A stretch of DNA of 64,000 nt from positions 3,477,513 through 3,541,512 of the forward strand of contig NZ_JAJKFT010000010.1 of assembly GCF_020966755.1 (NCBI RefSeq), in the 5' to 3' direction. Position 1 is the first letter of the stretch; every line of letters begins with the position of its first letter. The DNA is from Blastopirellula sediminis. Lineage in GTDB: Bacteria > Planctomycetota > Planctomycetia > Pirellulales > Pirellulaceae. The translations under genes and the position numbers were made by a program. This document shows, piece after piece, positions 43,931-54,063 of the stretch. The notes under the pieces were generated by a model. The model saw only the letters and a program-made list of their open reading frames with translations, made no database searches and was not told the DNA's origin.

Positions 43931-45685
43931 CTACGCCGTCGCTTCCGCCTTCGTCTTTTCCACCTTCAGAATCCGCTCGGTCGTCACGTGGAACTGCGGC
44001 TCTTCCGCGTGATTCACCGTGACGATCGTGTGAGCCCGGTCGAGCATTTGGCGGCACTCGGGGCTCAGATGGGTCAGGACCAAGCGTTTGCCGAGTTGCT
44101 CGTACTTTTCGGTCAGGCCGGTGATCGCTTCCATGCCCGACTGGTCGTAGACGCGGGTGTAGTAGAAGTCGATCACGACGTCGTCCGGATCTTTCTCGGG
44201 ATCGAACAGCTTTTTGAAGCTCGTTACCGAAGCGAAGAAGAGTGGTCCGTGCAGTTGATAGACCTTGGCGCCCAGTTCGTTGATCTTGATGTCGGCGCCG
44301 ATGTTTTGCGAATGGCGCCACGCGAAGACGAGCGCCGACACGATCACACCCAGGATCACCGCAGTCGCCAGGTCGTGCATCACGGCGGTGTAGCCTGCGA
44401 CGACCAGCATCACGAAGTAGTCGCTGGCCGGCACTTTGCCGAACATCCGGAGCGACGCCCACTCGAACGTCCCGATCACCACCATGAACATCACGCCCAC
44501 CAGCGCCGCCATGGGGATCATCTCAATCCACGGGGCGAGAAACAGCACAAACGCCAACAGGCAAACAGCGGCAGTGATGCCCGACAAGCGTCCGCGACCG
44601 CCGGAGTTCACGTTGATGAGCGACTGACCGATCATCGCGCAGCCCCCCATGCCGCCGAAGAGGCCGCAGACGACGTTGGCGATCCCCTGCCCTACGCACT
44701 CGCGATTGCCGCTTCCTTGCGTCTCGGTGATTTCGTCGACCAGGGTGAGCGTCATCAGCGACTCGATCAAACCGACCGCGGCCAGCACGACCGAATACGG
44801 AAAGATGATCAACAGCGTTTCCCAGGTGAGCGGCGGCAGGATGTAATCGAGGAAGAAAAGTCGCGGCAGCCCGCCGGAGATGCCGGTCGTCTCCGGAGTC
44901 ACGCTTCCCATCGCTGCAGCGACTTCTGGGGTAAGCTCCGCATCGGGCGCAGCGGAACTGCCATGGCCATCGGTCGCGACATCACCGCGAGCGACGTCGG
45001 CCGCTTTTGATTTGGCGTTGGTCAGCAGCATGTCGCCGACCGTCATCACCACATGATCTTGGTTCGGCGCGGCGAGCGATTTGTCGAGGGTTTGATTCAA
45101 CACGACCGAGGTGATCGTAAGCACCAATAGTGCGGCGAGCGACGACGGAATCGCGCGGGTGAACTTCGGCAGCAGCCAGATGATCGCCATCGTCACGGCG
45201 GTCAGCGACAACATGATCCAGAGCGGCGGCCCGCTGAGGTAAGTCAGCACGCCGGAGTCGCTGATCGTTTGAAAGCTGCCGAACTGGGCCATACCGATCA
45301 CAATCGCCAGGCCGTTCACAAACCCGAGCATCACCGAGTGGGGAACCATCCGGATCAGCACGCCCAAGCGAGTCAGGCCAAAGGTAATCTGCAGCAGCCC
45401 GCACAGGATGACGGCGGGAAACATGTACTCGATGCCATGTCCGGCGACGAGCCCCACGACGATCACCGCCATGGCGCCGGTCGCTCCGGAGATCATCCCG
45501 GGCCGGCCGCCGAAGATGGCGGTCAGCAGGCCGAGGAAGAAGGCCGAATAGAGCCCGATCACCGGCGAGACACCAGCGACGAAGGCGAACGCGACCGCTT
45601 CCGGCACCAGGGCCAAAGCGACGGTCAGCCCCGAGAGGAGGTCATTTTTGAAATTCTGCTGCTGCGATTGGAAAAAATGAAGCAT
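43931..45685 (-). CDS. SulP-family anion transporter with STAS domain
   Basis: The 584-residue transporter has a 12- to 14-helix SulP core: [20 protein letters not shown] at the start, [15 protein letters not shown], and [18 protein letters not shown] further on. A C-terminal STAS domain begins near 460. A charged, probably disordered insertion lies near 200-260 ([18 protein letters not shown]), which is not usual for the family. The start at 45685 ([10 protein letters not shown]) puts the core in the normal register. It may carry sulfate, bicarbonate or another anion. No adjacent gene decides this. Confidence 0.88.
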   Translation of the reverse strand: MLHFFQSQQQNFKNDLLSGLTVALALVPEAVAFAFVAGVSPVIGLYSAFFLGLLTAIFGGRPGMISGATGAMAVIVVGLVAGHGIEYMFPAVILCGLLQITFGLTRLGVLIRMVPHSVMLGFVNGLAIVIGMAQFGSFQTISDSGVLTYLSGPPLWIMLSLTAVTMAIIWLLPKFTRAIPSSLAALLVLTITSVVLNQTLDKSLAAPNQDHVVMTVGDMLLTNAKSKAADVARGDVATDGHGSSAAPDAELTPEVAAAMGSVTPETTGISGGLPRLFFLDYILPPLTWETLLIIFPYSVVLAAVGLIESLMTLTLVDEITETQGSGNRECVGQGIANVVCGLFGGMGGCAMIGQSLINVNSGGRGRLSGITAAVCLLAFVLFLAPWIEMIPMAALVGVMFMVVIGTFEWASLRMFGKVPASDYFVMLVVAGYTAVMHDLATAVILGVIVSALVFAWRHSQNIGADIKINELGAKVYQLHGPLFFASVTSFKKLFDPEKDPDDVVIDFYYTRVYDQSGMEAITGLTEKYEQLGKRLVLTHLSPECRQMLDRAHTIVTVNHAEEPQFHVTTERILKVEKTKAEATA

Positions 45686-46170
45686 CGTTGTTGGTTTATG
45701 TATTTGGGATATTTCGAGCTCAACCGCAGGGAACGATTGGTTCAACCCAGCGGATGAAGAATGCGAGCAAAACTCAGAGGACGCACGCGCTCGCGCTACG
45801 GCGGAGAGGGCCGGTCAGAGGAAATCGCAAGGTGGCGGCGGTCAGGCGTCATGGTCGCCTCAGGCTACTAAGGGGATCTATCACTCGCAAGGTGGAAAAT
45901 AAGTGCTGTGGAAAATTAATTTCCTTTGAACGCATTAGGGTGTGTCTAGCGGGGTCTTGTTTCACGAAGGGCTGGTTTTTGCGGCAATTCGAGGTCAGCT
46001 CGTTCACGTCAGAGCGAGATGCGCTGGGTGATAGCGGCGAGACCCGTTCCCTAAATCCAGTCAGGATTTCCCGCGGCGCCAGCAAACGCCGGTTGCTGAT
46101 TATTCCCCAATTGCTATATTGGCGGTTTCCGCGCCAGTACAAGATCTCGATAAGTCAGGATGAAACGGCA
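45686..46170. other. Gene-free region between the SulP gene and rpmB
   Basis: I find no convincing gene in these 485 bp. The open frames are short and lack coding character. The right-hand part holds the rpmB promoter at 46093-46120. The left part must hold the SulP gene promoter on the minus strand. The AT-rich stretch near 45895-45935 is the only other notable segment. Confidence 0.5.
46093..46120 (+). promoter_or_regulatory. Likely sigma-70 promoter of rpmB-gatCAB
   Basis: TTGCTG (46093-46098) and TATATT (46115-46120) are separated by 16 bp and lie 50 bp upstream of the rpmB start codon. Confidence 0.5.
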
Positions 46171-46449
46171 ATGGCCAAAGCATGTGAAATCTGCGGCAAG
46201 GGCCCGCAGGTCGGAAATCAGGTGACCCTCCGTGGTAAAGCGAAGTACCTCGGCGGCGTCGGTACGAAAATCACCGGCATCACCCGTCGCAAGTTCAAGC
46301 CGAATCTGCAGGCGGTCAAAGTGGTGACCCCGGGCGGTACGCACAAGACCCAACAGGTTTGCGCCCAGTGCATTCGCAGCGGCCGCGTGAAGAAGGTCGT
46401 TCGCCACAAACCGTTCAAGCTGCCGTCCGAAGAAAAAGCGGCGAAGTAA
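46171..46449 (+). CDS. rpmB: 50S ribosomal protein L28
   Basis: This basic 92-residue protein is an L28 with the zinc-binding-type cysteine pairs of the C+ form: CEICGKGP (about 5-12) and CAQCIRSGRV (about 69-78). TRRKFKPNLQAV is the family core. It sits in the 50S subunit near the E site. The start at 46171 gives the usual MAKxCE beginning. It is the first gene before gatC on the same strand, with 45 bp between them. Confidence 0.95.
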   Translation: MAKACEICGKGPQVGNQVTLRGKAKYLGGVGTKITGITRRKFKPNLQAVKVVTPGGTHKTQQVCAQCIRSGRVKKVVRHKPFKLPSEEKAAK

Positions 46450-46494
46450 GCTCGGTTTCGTAATTCGATCTCGCCTGGACGCTGGAGATTCGCG

Positions 46495-46785
46495 ATGAGC
46501 CTTTCTCAACACGAAGTCAAAAAAGTGTCGCTATTGGCGCGGCTGCTCCTCACGGAGGAAGAGCTGACGACGATGACCGGGCAGATCAGCGATATCGTCG
46601 GTTACGTCGAGCAACTCAATGAGCTCGACACGACCGACGTCGAACCGATGGCCCATGCGGTGGAACAGTTCAACGTGTTCGCCGCCGATGAAGTCGCGCC
46701 TTCCCTCTCGCGCGACGAGGCGCTGGCGAACGCTCCGAAACGGGACGACGAATGTTTTCGCGTCCCGGCCGTCTTGGGCGAATAG
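46495..46785 (+). CDS. gatC: Aspartyl/glutamyl-tRNA amidotransferase subunit C
   Basis: The 96-residue GatC has the typical start (LSQHEVKKVSLLARL), the mid helix with QISDIVGYVEQLNELDTTDVEPM and the final PKRDDECFRVPAVLGE. It wraps around GatA and GatB in the amidotransferase that converts misacylated Asp-tRNA(Asn) or Glu-tRNA(Gln). The gatA gene follows after 117 bp; gatB follows with a four-base overlap. The complete trimer indicates an indirect route to Gln-tRNA or Asn-tRNA in this organism. Confidence 0.95.
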   Translation: MSLSQHEVKKVSLLARLLLTEEELTTMTGQISDIVGYVEQLNELDTTDVEPMAHAVEQFNVFAADEVAPSLSRDEALANAPKRDDECFRVPAVLGE

Positions 46786-46902
46786 TCGGGTTGAGCGAAC
46801 TCGCGTCGCTCGCCCGTGCTTGGCGAAGCGCATCGCCGGCGGTATCGTGTCGGCAACGCTTCTTGACGCTCCATCACCGAACTCGCGGACTCCGGGGAAC
46901 CG

Positions 46903-48444
46903 ATGTCTTTGATTCACGCCTCCGCCGCACAACTGCTTACGCAGCTTGAGTCGGGCGAGATTACCTCGGTCGAACTGACGAAGGCCTGTCTGGCCCAGAT
47001 CGACGCCGCCGACAAAGAAGTTGGCGCCTTTCTTAAAGTCATGACGGACTCCGCTCTAGAGCAAGCCGAAAGCGTCGACGCTCGGCGAAAAAAGGGAGAA
47101 AAGCTAGGTCGCTTGGCTGGGATTCCGGTCGCGATCAAGGATCTCCTCTGCACCAAAGGGGAAGTCACCACGTGTGCGTCGAAAATGCTGGAGAACTTCG
47201 TTCCTCCGTATGACGCCACCGTGATCACCAAGTTGAAAGCGGCCGACGCGGTCTTGATCGGCAAGACCAACATGGACGAGTTCGCCATGGGCGGCTCGAC
47301 CGAAAACTCGGCGCTCGGCAAGACCCGCAATCCGTGGAACCTGAAATGCGTTCCGGGCGGATCGAGCGGCGGCGCCGCAGCTTGTTTGGCTGCGTCGATG
47401 GCCCCGCTTTCGATCGGCACCGACACCGGCGGTTCGATTCGCCAACCCGCTTCGTTCTGCGGCGTCGTCGGTTTGAAGCCGACCTACGGCGTGGTCAGCC
47501 GCTACGGTTTGATCGCGTTCGCCAGCAGCTTGGATCAGATCGGCCCGATGGCCCGAAGTGCCGAAGATACGGCGATCTTGCTGGAAGCGATCGCCGGCTA
47601 CGACGCGAAAGACTCGACCTCGGCCAACGTGAAGACGCCGGCCTACTCGCAGTCGGTCAAGCAGCCGCTAAAGGGTTTGCGTCTGGGCGTGGTGAAAGAG
47701 CACTTTGGCGAAGGGCTCGACAGCGAAGTCGAAGCGTCGGTCCGCGAGGCGATCAACGTTTACAAGTCGCTTGGCGCCACGGTGACCGACGTCTCGCTGC
47801 CGCATAGCAAGTACGGCATCGCGGTCTACTACATCATCGCTCCGAGCGAAGCGTCAAGTAACCTGGCCCGCTTCGACGGCGCCCACTATGGGCATCGCTG
47901 CGACGAAGCGAAGATGCTCGAGCAACTGGCCAAAGAGCGAGCTGCGTTGGAAGCGTCGGGCGATGAAAAACTGCTGGGCGGACTCGATACGTCGCTCGTT
48001 CGCATGTATCGCCAAAGCCGCGCCGAAGGGTTCGGTCCGGAAGTCAAACGCCGCATCATGCTTGGCACTTACACGCTGAGCGCTGGCTATTACGACGCCT
48101 ACTACCTGAAGGCGCTCAAAGTTCGCCGCCTGATCCGTCAGGACTACGACGCGGCGTTCAAGAACGTCGACTTGGTGATTGGCCCAACGGCGCCGACTCC
48201 TTCGTTTGAAGCCGGGACCAAGACCGACGATCCGTTGGCGATGTACCTGGGCGACCTTTACACGGTGACGGCCAACCTGGCCGGGATCGGCGGGATTTCG
48301 CTGCCGTGCGGGTTCTCGAAGAGCGGCATGCCGATCGGCATTCAACTGCAAGGTCCGCCGCTGGCCGAAGAGCGTCTGCTGCAAGCGGCCCACATGTATC
48401 AAACTGCGACCGACTGGCACGAGCGGAGACCGGAACTGTCATGA
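46903..48444 (+). CDS. gatA: Aspartyl/glutamyl-tRNA amidotransferase subunit A
   Basis: The 513-residue amidase-signature protein has the Ser-cisSer-Lys triad in place: lysine in [18 protein letters not shown] and [12 protein letters not shown]. It hydrolyses glutamine and passes ammonia to Gat[17 protein letters not shown] and the PTAPTPSF segment are also typical. It is the normal length for the family. The stop codon overlaps the gatB start as ATGA, which indicates coupled translation. Confidence 0.97.
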   Translation: MSLIHASAAQLLTQLESGEITSVELTKACLAQIDAADKEVGAFLKVMTDSALEQAESVDARRKKGEKLGRLAGIPVAIKDLLCTKGEVTTCASKMLENFVPPYDATVITKLKAADAVLIGKTNMDEFAMGGSTENSALGKTRNPWNLKCVPGGSSGGAAACLAASMAPLSIGTDTGGSIRQPASFCGVVGLKPTYGVVSRYGLIAFASSLDQIGPMARSAEDTAILLEAIAGYDAKDSTSANVKTPAYSQSVKQPLKGLRLGVVKEHFGEGLDSEVEASVREAINVYKSLGATVTDVSLPHSKYGIAVYYIIAPSEASSNLARFDGAHYGHRCDEAKMLEQLAKERAALEASGDEKLLGGLDTSLVRMYRQSRAEGFGPEVKRRIMLGTYTLSAGYYDAYYLKALKVRRLIRQDYDAAFKNVDLVIGPTAPTPSFEAGTKTDDPLAMYLGDLYTVTANLAGIGGISLPCGFSKSGMPIGIQLQGPPLAEERLLQAAHMYQTATDWHERRPELS

Positions 48445-49913
48445 GCGAGTCGCCCTACGAAATCATCATCGGGCTGGAAGTCCACGTCCAACTAGCGACC
48501 CAGACGAAGCTCTTCTGCCGCTGCAGCACCAAGTACGGTGCGCCGCCGAACACGCAGACCTGCCCGGTTTGCCTGGCAATGCCGGGAACGCTGCCGGTCA
48601 TGAATCGTCACGCCTTTGAGCTGGCGATGCAGACCGCATGTGCGCTGAACCTCGAGATTCCCCGCTTTACGAAGTGGGACCGCAAGAACTACTACTACCC
48701 GGACTTGCCGAAGGGTTACCAGATCAGCCAATACGATCTGCCGATGTCGCAGAACGGCTATCTGCTGATCAGCGATCCGAAGGGACAGTTCGAGCCGCGC
48801 AAGGTCCGGATCATCCGGGCTCACCTCGAAGAGGACGCCGGCAAGAGCATGCATGACGAAGCGGCCGGCAAAGCCGACAGCCGCATCGACCTGAACCGAA
48901 CCGGCACGCCGCTGTTGGAAATCGTCAGCGAACCGGACATGCGTTCACCGCTGGAAGCGAAGGCTTACCTGACCGAACTGAAACTGATCCTGGAGTACCT
49001 GGGCGTTTCGGACTGCAACATGCAGGAAGGGAGCCTTCGCGTTGACGCCAACGTCAACCTGCATCTACAGACGCCGGAAGGTAAGGTCGCGACGCCGATC
49101 GTCGAGATCAAGAATATGAACAGCTTCCGCGCCGTCGAGCGAGCGATCGCTTACGAAGCGGAGCGTCAGTACGAAGTCTGGCAAGAAACGAAACAGAAGA
49201 TCGGCGACGTGCCGAAGCAGACTCGCGGCTGGGACGATCAGGCCCAAGTGACTCGCGGTCAGCGGCACAAGGAAGAATCGAGCGACTACCGCTACTTCCC
49301 GGAACCGGACCTCGCGCCGGTCACCACGACCGAAGCGGAAGTCGCCGCGGTCGCCGCTTCCCTCTGCGAGCTGCCGCGTCAGCTGCGCGAACGCTTGGAA
49401 TCGCAGTACAAGATTCCGGCCTATGACGCCGACGTGATCGTCAATCAAGGGAAGAAGACGGTCGATTACTACGAATCGCTCGCCAAGCTCGGCGGCGACG
49501 GTAAGCTCGCGAGCAACTGGGTGCAGCAGGAAGTGCTCCGCATTCAGAAGGAACGGGGCATCGAGATCGAAGCGTTTCCGATTACCGCCGAACGTTTGGC
49601 CGGTCTGGTCAAAGCGGTCGCCGGCAAAGAGATCGACGGTACCCGCGCCAAAGACGTCTTCGCCGAGATGCTCGATTCGGGCAAGACGGCCGCTGACGTG
49701 ATGAAGGAAATGGGGATCGAGAAGGTCGACGACTCGGAACTCGAAAACCTCTGCCGCGAATTGCTGGAAGCGAACCCGAAGGTCGTCTCCGACTTGAAAG
49801 AGGGAACGCTCAAAGCGGTCGGCGTGCTGATCGGTCAGGCGAAAAAGAAGAACCCGAATATCGATCCGGGCACCTTCCGTCAGATGTGCATTGATCTGGC
49901 CACCAAGATGTAA
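48441..49913 (+). CDS. gatB: Aspartyl/glutamyl-tRNA amidotransferase subunit B
   Basis: The 490-residue GatB has the signature start [13 protein letters not shown], two CxC pairs (CRCSTKYG and [13 protein letters not shown]) that bind zinc, and the kinase-like [14 protein letters not shown] segment. The C-terminal GatB/Yqey tail domain (about 340-490) binds tRNA. The start at 48441 overlaps gatA by four bases; an upstream extension inside gatA is not needed. The next gene, a SAM hydroxide adenosyltransferase, begins 11 bp after the stop. Confidence 0.97.
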   Translation: MSESPYEIIIGLEVHVQLATQTKLFCRCSTKYGAPPNTQTCPVCLAMPGTLPVMNRHAFELAMQTACALNLEIPRFTKWDRKNYYYPDLPKGYQISQYDLPMSQNGYLLISDPKGQFEPRKVRIIRAHLEEDAGKSMHDEAAGKADSRIDLNRTGTPLLEIVSEPDMRSPLEAKAYLTELKLILEYLGVSDCNMQEGSLRVDANVNLHLQTPEGKVATPIVEIKNMNSFRAVERAIAYEAERQYEVWQETKQKIGDVPKQTRGWDDQAQVTRGQRHKEESSDYRYFPEPDLAPVTTTEAEVAAVAASLCELPRQLRERLESQYKIPAYDADVIVNQGKKTVDYYESLAKLGGDGKLASNWVQQEVLRIQKERGIEIEAFPITAERLAGLVKAVAGKEIDGTRAKDVFAEMLDSGKTAADVMKEMGIEKVDDSELENLCRELLEANPKVVSDLKEGTLKAVGVLIGQAKKKNPNIDPGTFRQMCIDLATKM

Positions 49914-49924
49914 GTGGGGCGAGG

Positions 49925-50710
49925 ATGACGTCGGGGATCATCACGCTGCTCACCGACTTCGGCGCCGATAGTCCTTACGTCGCCGAAATGAAGGGAGCGA
50001 TCCTCGCGGTCTCTCGCCTGGCGACGATCGTCGATCTGACCCACAGCGTCGCGCCGCAAAATATCCGGCAGGGCGCCTATCTGCTCGACCGGACCTACCG
50101 CAGCTTTCCCTACGGAACGGTCCATGTCGCCGTCGTCGATCCCGGCGTCGGCAGCCAGCGGAAGATCATCGCGGCCGAGATCAACGGCCAGATCTTCGTT
50201 CTGCCCGATAACGGACTCCTCTCGGTCGTCGCCGCGTCTGGCGAAGCGACGCAGCTGCGTGAGGTCGCCAATCCGAAACTGTGGCGGCAAACGGTCTCGG
50301 CGACCTTCCATGGACGGGATGTGATGGGACCAGTCGGCGCTTATCTGGCGGCCGGGGGCCTGTGGGATGAAGTCGGCCCGCCGACGAGCGAAATCGCAAG
50401 GTTCGAGCTTCCCGCGGTTTCGCGCAAGGCCGGGCTGATCGATGGCGAAGTGATCTACGCCGATTCGTTTGGCAACCTGGTGACGAACATCACGCGAAAT
50501 GACCTGGAAAGCGTCGAGATCCTCTCCATCGAGATCGATGGGCGACCCGTTGGACCGCTTTCTTCGACATATAGCGAGCAAAATACAGGTTCACCGATCG
50601 CACTGATCGGTTCGAGCGGTCAATTGGAGATCTCCATCGTCAGCGGGAGCGCATCCGCTTGGTTGGGGGGATCTTTTGCCGGGAAGGTGAAAATCGAAGT
50701 TAAGAGTTGA
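49925..50710 (+). CDS. SAM hydroxide adenosyltransferase (DUF62 family)
   Basis: The 261-residue protein fits the DUF62 family, whose characterised members hydrolyse S-adenosylmethionine to adenosine and methionine. IITLLTDFGADSPYVAEMKG, VDLTHSVAPQNIRQGAYLL, VHVAVVDPGVGS and the FHGRDVMGPVGAYLA motif are visible. The Asp and His/Arg residues expected for water activation are present. The C-terminal beta-barrel starts near 175 (GEVIYADSFGNLVTNI). It is close behind gatB and may be cotranscribed. Halogenase activity is unlikely given the typical SAM-hydrolase motifs, but not excluded. Confidence 0.88.
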   Translation: MTSGIITLLTDFGADSPYVAEMKGAILAVSRLATIVDLTHSVAPQNIRQGAYLLDRTYRSFPYGTVHVAVVDPGVGSQRKIIAAEINGQIFVLPDNGLLSVVAASGEATQLREVANPKLWRQTVSATFHGRDVMGPVGAYLAAGGLWDEVGPPTSEIARFELPAVSRKAGLIDGEVIYADSFGNLVTNITRNDLESVEILSIEIDGRPVGPLSSTYSEQNTGSPIALIGSSGQLEISIVSGSASAWLGGSFAGKVKIEVKS

Positions 50711-50741
50711 CGGCTCTTCACTTTACGTATCGACAAGGCGC

Positions 50742-50770
50742 TTGGCGAATTCACGCAATCTGGCTAGAAT
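50742..50770 (+). promoter_or_regulatory. Sigma-70-like promoter of the small DUF62-C gene
   Basis: TTGGCG (50742-50747), a 17-bp spacer and TAGAAT (50765-50770). The GTG start of the next gene follows 55 bp later. Confidence 0.6.
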
Positions 50771-50825
50771 CTGCCCAGACGCTCTTCTTCAAAACTCCAC
50801 TCTCCCTTCATCCGAGGCTCGGCCT

Positions 50826-51113
50826 GTGGCGGCGAAACTAGTCGGCAGCATCACCGCAATTTCGGAATCAGGCGACCTCATCAGCGATATTTCGCATGAT
50901 CAACTTGCCGATGCGCCGCGGGACGAAGGGACGACGGTCACCTGCGACGAACATCGTACGCTGGGGATCTACCCGGCCGACCATCAGCAGCCGGAGATGA
51001 CCTACGTCGCGGTCCTGGGCAAGAGCGGCTTTCTGGAACTTTGCATCGTCGGCGAGAGCGCCGCGATGTTTCTCGGCATCCGCCCCGGCGCGAAAGTCGA
51101 GATTTCCTGGTAG
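50826..51113 (+). CDS. Stand-alone DUF62-type C-terminal barrel domain
   Basis: The 95-residue protein (from GTG at 50826) matches only the C-terminal beta-barrel half of the preceding SAM hydroxide adenosyltransferase: KLVGSITAISESGDLISDIS here against GEVIYADSFGNLVTNITRND there, and LGKSGFLELCIVGESAAMFLG against IGSSGQLEISIVSGSASAW. The catalytic N-terminal half is absent. I chose GTG at 50826 because a good promoter precedes it and the region before it lacks coding character; a TTG at 50742 is the longer option. It may be a ligand-binding or oligomer-regulating relative. Function unknown. Confidence 0.6.
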   Translation: MAAKLVGSITAISESGDLISDISHDQLADAPRDEGTTVTCDEHRTLGIYPADHQQPEMTYVAVLGKSGFLELCIVGESAAMFLGIRPGAKVEISW

Positions 51114-51140
51114 GTTGGCGTAACGTTCTTGTTACGAAGC

Positions 51141-51218
51141 GGGTGGCACTGCTGGCTTGTCCAGCAGTGTGAACTGGGTGCCCGCTGCCCACTGCTGGAC
51201 AAGCCAGCAGTGCCACCC
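51141..51218. repeat. 78-bp interspersed inverted repeat, copy 2
   Basis: Arms at 51141-51169 and 51190-51218 are perfect 29-bp reverse complements around a 20-bp centre. It lies 27 bp after the DUF62-C gene and 31 bp before the bioA start. Confidence 0.85.
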
Positions 51219-51249
51219 TGTGATGTTTTGGCGATCTGATTCTCTGGCG

Positions 51250-52611
51250 ATGAATTTAACTCCCGAGCAACTGCGCGAGTGGGACCGTAAAGCCCATTGG
51301 CATTCGTTTACGCAGATGGCCGAGTATGAGCCGCTGATCATCGAGCGCGGCGAAGGGTGCATGCTGTACGACATCGACGGCAACGCCTATCTCGACGGCG
51401 TCAGCAGTCTCTGGTGCAACACCTTCGGCCATCGCCATCCGAAGATCGACGCCGCGATCCGCGAACAATTGGACAAGGTGGCGCACGTCACCAATCTTGG
51501 TTGCTCCAGCGTACCGGCGATTGAGTTGTCCAAGCGGATTGTTGAGCTGACGCCGGGCGATCTCGATCACGTCTTCTTCGCGTGCGACGGTTCGTCGGCG
51601 GTCGAAGTGGCGCTGAAGATGGCGTTTCAGTATTGGCAGCAGCGCGAAGATCCGCGGCCGCAGAAGACCGGCTACATCGCGTTTCATGAAGCGTATCACG
51701 GCGATACGCTGGGAAGCGTCAGCGTTGGCGGCGTCGAGATGTTCCACGACATGTTCCGCCCCCTGCTCTTCTCGGTGCATCGCTTGCCGTCGCCTGACCG
51801 CGATCACTTGCCCGCTGGCGTGACGCCGAAGACTGCCTGCCAGTATTATCTGGACCAGTTGGAAGCGGTCCTGAAAGAGCATCACGAGACGCTTGCCGCG
51901 GTGGTGATCGAGCCGCTCGTGCAAGGCGCCGCCGGGATGCTGATGCAACCGGCAGGTTATCTTCGCGGTCTGCGTGAGCTGACGAACAGATACGACGTGC
52001 TGCTGATCTTTGACGAGATCGCCGTCGGGATGGGGCGAACCGGGACGATGTTCGCCTGTGAGCAGGAAGAGGTGACGCCTGACTTCCTCTGTCTCGGCAA
52101 AGGGCTGACCGGCGGTTATCTGCCGCTGAGCGTTACCGTGGCGCGGACCGAGATCTGGAACGCCTTCCTGGGAACCTACGCCGAGCGGAAGACCTTCTTT
52201 CACGGGCACACCTTCAGCGGCAACCCGCTGTTGTGCGCGACGGCCTTGGCGACGCTCGACGTCTTTGAGGAAGAGAAGATCCTGGAGCAGTTGCCGGCCA
52301 AGATCGCGCATCTCGAAAAGCGACTGGCCGAGCTGGCCGACCACCCGCATGTCGCCTCGGTACGACAATGCGGGCTGATCGTGGGGGTCGAGCTAATCGC
52401 CAACAAGGCGACGGGAGAAGCCTATCCCTGGACCGAACGCCGCGGGTGGCGAGCTTGCCGCCATGCGACGAAAAACGGGGTCTGGCTCCGTCCGCTGGGG
52501 AACGTGATCGTGATCATGCCGCCGCTGTCGATCACATTGGACGAGATTGACCGCATTGTGGACGCCGCAAAAGGGGGAATCGAGCATGCGGTCGCCCCTT
52601 GCGGGGAGTGA
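51250..52611 (+). CDS. bioA: Adenosylmethionine-8-amino-7-oxononanoate aminotransferase
   Basis: The 453-residue class III aminotransferase has the BioA marks: WDRKAHWHSFTQM at the start, YDIDGNAYLDGVSSLWCN, AYHGDTLGSVSVGG, the PLP region LLIFDEIAVGMGRTG with lysine in CLGKGLTGGYLP, and FFHGHTFSGNPLLCA. It converts KAPA to DAPA in biotin synthesis using SAM as amino donor. I placed the start at 51250; in-frame codons further up lie in the inverted repeat and are an artefact. No other bio gene is adjacent. Confidence 0.94.
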   Translation: MNLTPEQLREWDRKAHWHSFTQMAEYEPLIIERGEGCMLYDIDGNAYLDGVSSLWCNTFGHRHPKIDAAIREQLDKVAHVTNLGCSSVPAIELSKRIVELTPGDLDHVFFACDGSSAVEVALKMAFQYWQQREDPRPQKTGYIAFHEAYHGDTLGSVSVGGVEMFHDMFRPLLFSVHRLPSPDRDHLPAGVTPKTACQYYLDQLEAVLKEHHETLAAVVIEPLVQGAAGMLMQPAGYLRGLRELTNRYDVLLIFDEIAVGMGRTGTMFACEQEEVTPDFLCLGKGLTGGYLPLSVTVARTEIWNAFLGTYAERKTFFHGHTFSGNPLLCATALATLDVFEEEKILEQLPAKIAHLEKRLAELADHPHVASVRQCGLIVGVELIANKATGEAYPWTERRGWRACRHATKNGVWLRPLGNVIVIMPPLSITLDEIDRIVDAAKGGIEHAVAPCGE

Positions 52612-52712
52612 CCATTCGTTAGAACATAAAGAGTTGGTTGCAATCGCTCTGCCAGTGCGGTTATGACGGTAGCTGATTTTGATTCTGGACTTGATGTAGG
52701 AAGCCGACGCCC

Positions 52713-53861
52713 ATGGCTGGTGGAATTTCGCTCGATACGATTGCTAAGAAAGTGGAAAACGGCGATCGGCTGACGCTGGACGAAGGGGTTTACCTCTATC
52801 AGGACGACGTGCCGCTGAACGACGTCGCCGCGCTGGCCAATCTGGTTCGCGAGCGGAAGAACGGCAACTTCGGCTACTACAACATCAACACCCACCTGAA
52901 CGCGACCAACATCTGCGTCTATCGCTGCAACTTCTGCGCGTTCCGGGCCGACCTGCGTGAACCGCGCGGCTACGTGATGAGCGACGAGCAGATCCTCGCT
53001 CGCGGTCAGGAAGCGGTCGACAACGGTTGCACCGAAATGCACATCGTCGGCGGTCTGCATCACCAGAAGAAATACGACTGGTACGTCAACTGTCTGAAGA
53101 TCCTGCACGACGCGTTTCCGAACTTGCACCTGAAAGGTTGGACCGCGGTCGAGATCAACTGGTTTGAGTTCCTGACCAAGAAGTCGGTCGAAGCGGTGCT
53201 GACCGATCTCCTTGACGCAGGGCTTGGCAGCATGCCTGGCGGCGGCGCCGAGATCTTCCATCGCGAGATTCGCGACCAGATCTGCGAACACAAGGCGAAC
53301 TCAAGCAAGTGGTTTGAAGTTCACGGCACGGCGCATAAGCTGGGTATCAAGACCAACGCGACGATGCTCTATGGCCATATCGAAAACGCTTACCATCGGA
53401 TCGACCATCTGATTCGTCTGCGTGAGCAGCAAGATCTGACCGGCGGTTTCCAGACCTTCATCCCGCTGGCGTTCCATCCCGACAACACCGAGCTGGCCGC
53501 GCTCCGCAACTTGAAGAAGCCGTCGGTGCTGATGGACCTGCGGACGATGGCGATTTCGCGGTTGATGCTCGACAACTTCGACCACATCAAAGCGTATTGG
53601 ATTATGCTCGGCATCGAGACCGCCCAGACGGCGCTTGCATACGGCGCTGACGACATCGACGGCACCGTTCGTCATGAACTGATCTATCACGACGCCGGGG
53701 CGACTACTCCGGAAGTTCTGTCGGTCGAAGACATTCGCCGCCTGATCACAGAAACGGGCCGCGAACCGGTCGAACGGGATACCCTCTATCGCCGCGTCGA
53801 ACGCGACCCGGCCAATCCGTCGGCCTGGACGGTTGGCGAACAAGTTGCCGTCGGCAGCTAA
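52713..53861 (+). CDS. mqnE: Aminofutalosine synthase MqnE (radical SAM)
   Basis: The 382-residue radical SAM enzyme has the cluster motif CVYRCNFC (C68, C72, C75) in the family context NINTHLNATNICVYRCNFCA. It also has EMHIVGGLHH, GLGSMPGGGAEIF and the final GADDIDGTVRHELIYHDAGA, all typical of MqnE. The enzyme joins an enolpyruvyl-chorismate-derived aryl ether to SAM, giving aminofutalosine for menaquinone. The futalosine route is therefore likely in this organism; the other mqn genes are not in the window. Confidence 0.94.
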   Translation: MAGGISLDTIAKKVENGDRLTLDEGVYLYQDDVPLNDVAALANLVRERKNGNFGYYNINTHLNATNICVYRCNFCAFRADLREPRGYVMSDEQILARGQEAVDNGCTEMHIVGGLHHQKKYDWYVNCLKILHDAFPNLHLKGWTAVEINWFEFLTKKSVEAVLTDLLDAGLGSMPGGGAEIFHREIRDQICEHKANSSKWFEVHGTAHKLGIKTNATMLYGHIENAYHRIDHLIRLREQQDLTGGFQTFIPLAFHPDNTELAALRNLKKPSVLMDLRTMAISRLMLDNFDHIKAYWIMLGIETAQTALAYGADDIDGTVRHELIYHDAGATTPEVLSVEDIRRLITETGREPVERDTLYRRVERDPANPSAWTVGEQVAVGS

Positions 53862-53878
53862 AATTTGATCGACGAAAC

Positions 53879-53956
53879 GGGTGGCACTGCTGGCTTGTCC
53901 AGCAGTGGAAAATTGGTACCCGGCGCCCACTGCTGGACAAGCCAGCAGTGCCACTC
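53879..53956. repeat. 78-bp interspersed inverted repeat, copy 3
   Basis: Arms at 53879-53907 and 53928-53956 match with one mismatch near the outer end around a 20-bp centre. It begins 17 bp after the mqnE stop. Confidence 0.85.
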
Positions 53957-54063
53957 AATCGCATCAGATCGCAGGGTTGAATCGCGCTGCTCGGCAGTCG
54001 AGAATGGGAGGAACGTTTGCCGTTTCCCGCCCCGCTAGTTCCCGCCTGCTGAGAGTCTGATTC

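Noticed and set aside
45849-46142. Small minus-strand frame upstream of rpmB
   Set aside because: No ribosome-binding site and mixed composition; it overlaps the likely rpmB promoter.
51157-51249. In-frame extension of bioA into the inverted repeat
   Set aside because: It translates the repeat arm (HCWTSQQCHP), which recurs at the other copies in other frames, so it is not conserved protein sequence.
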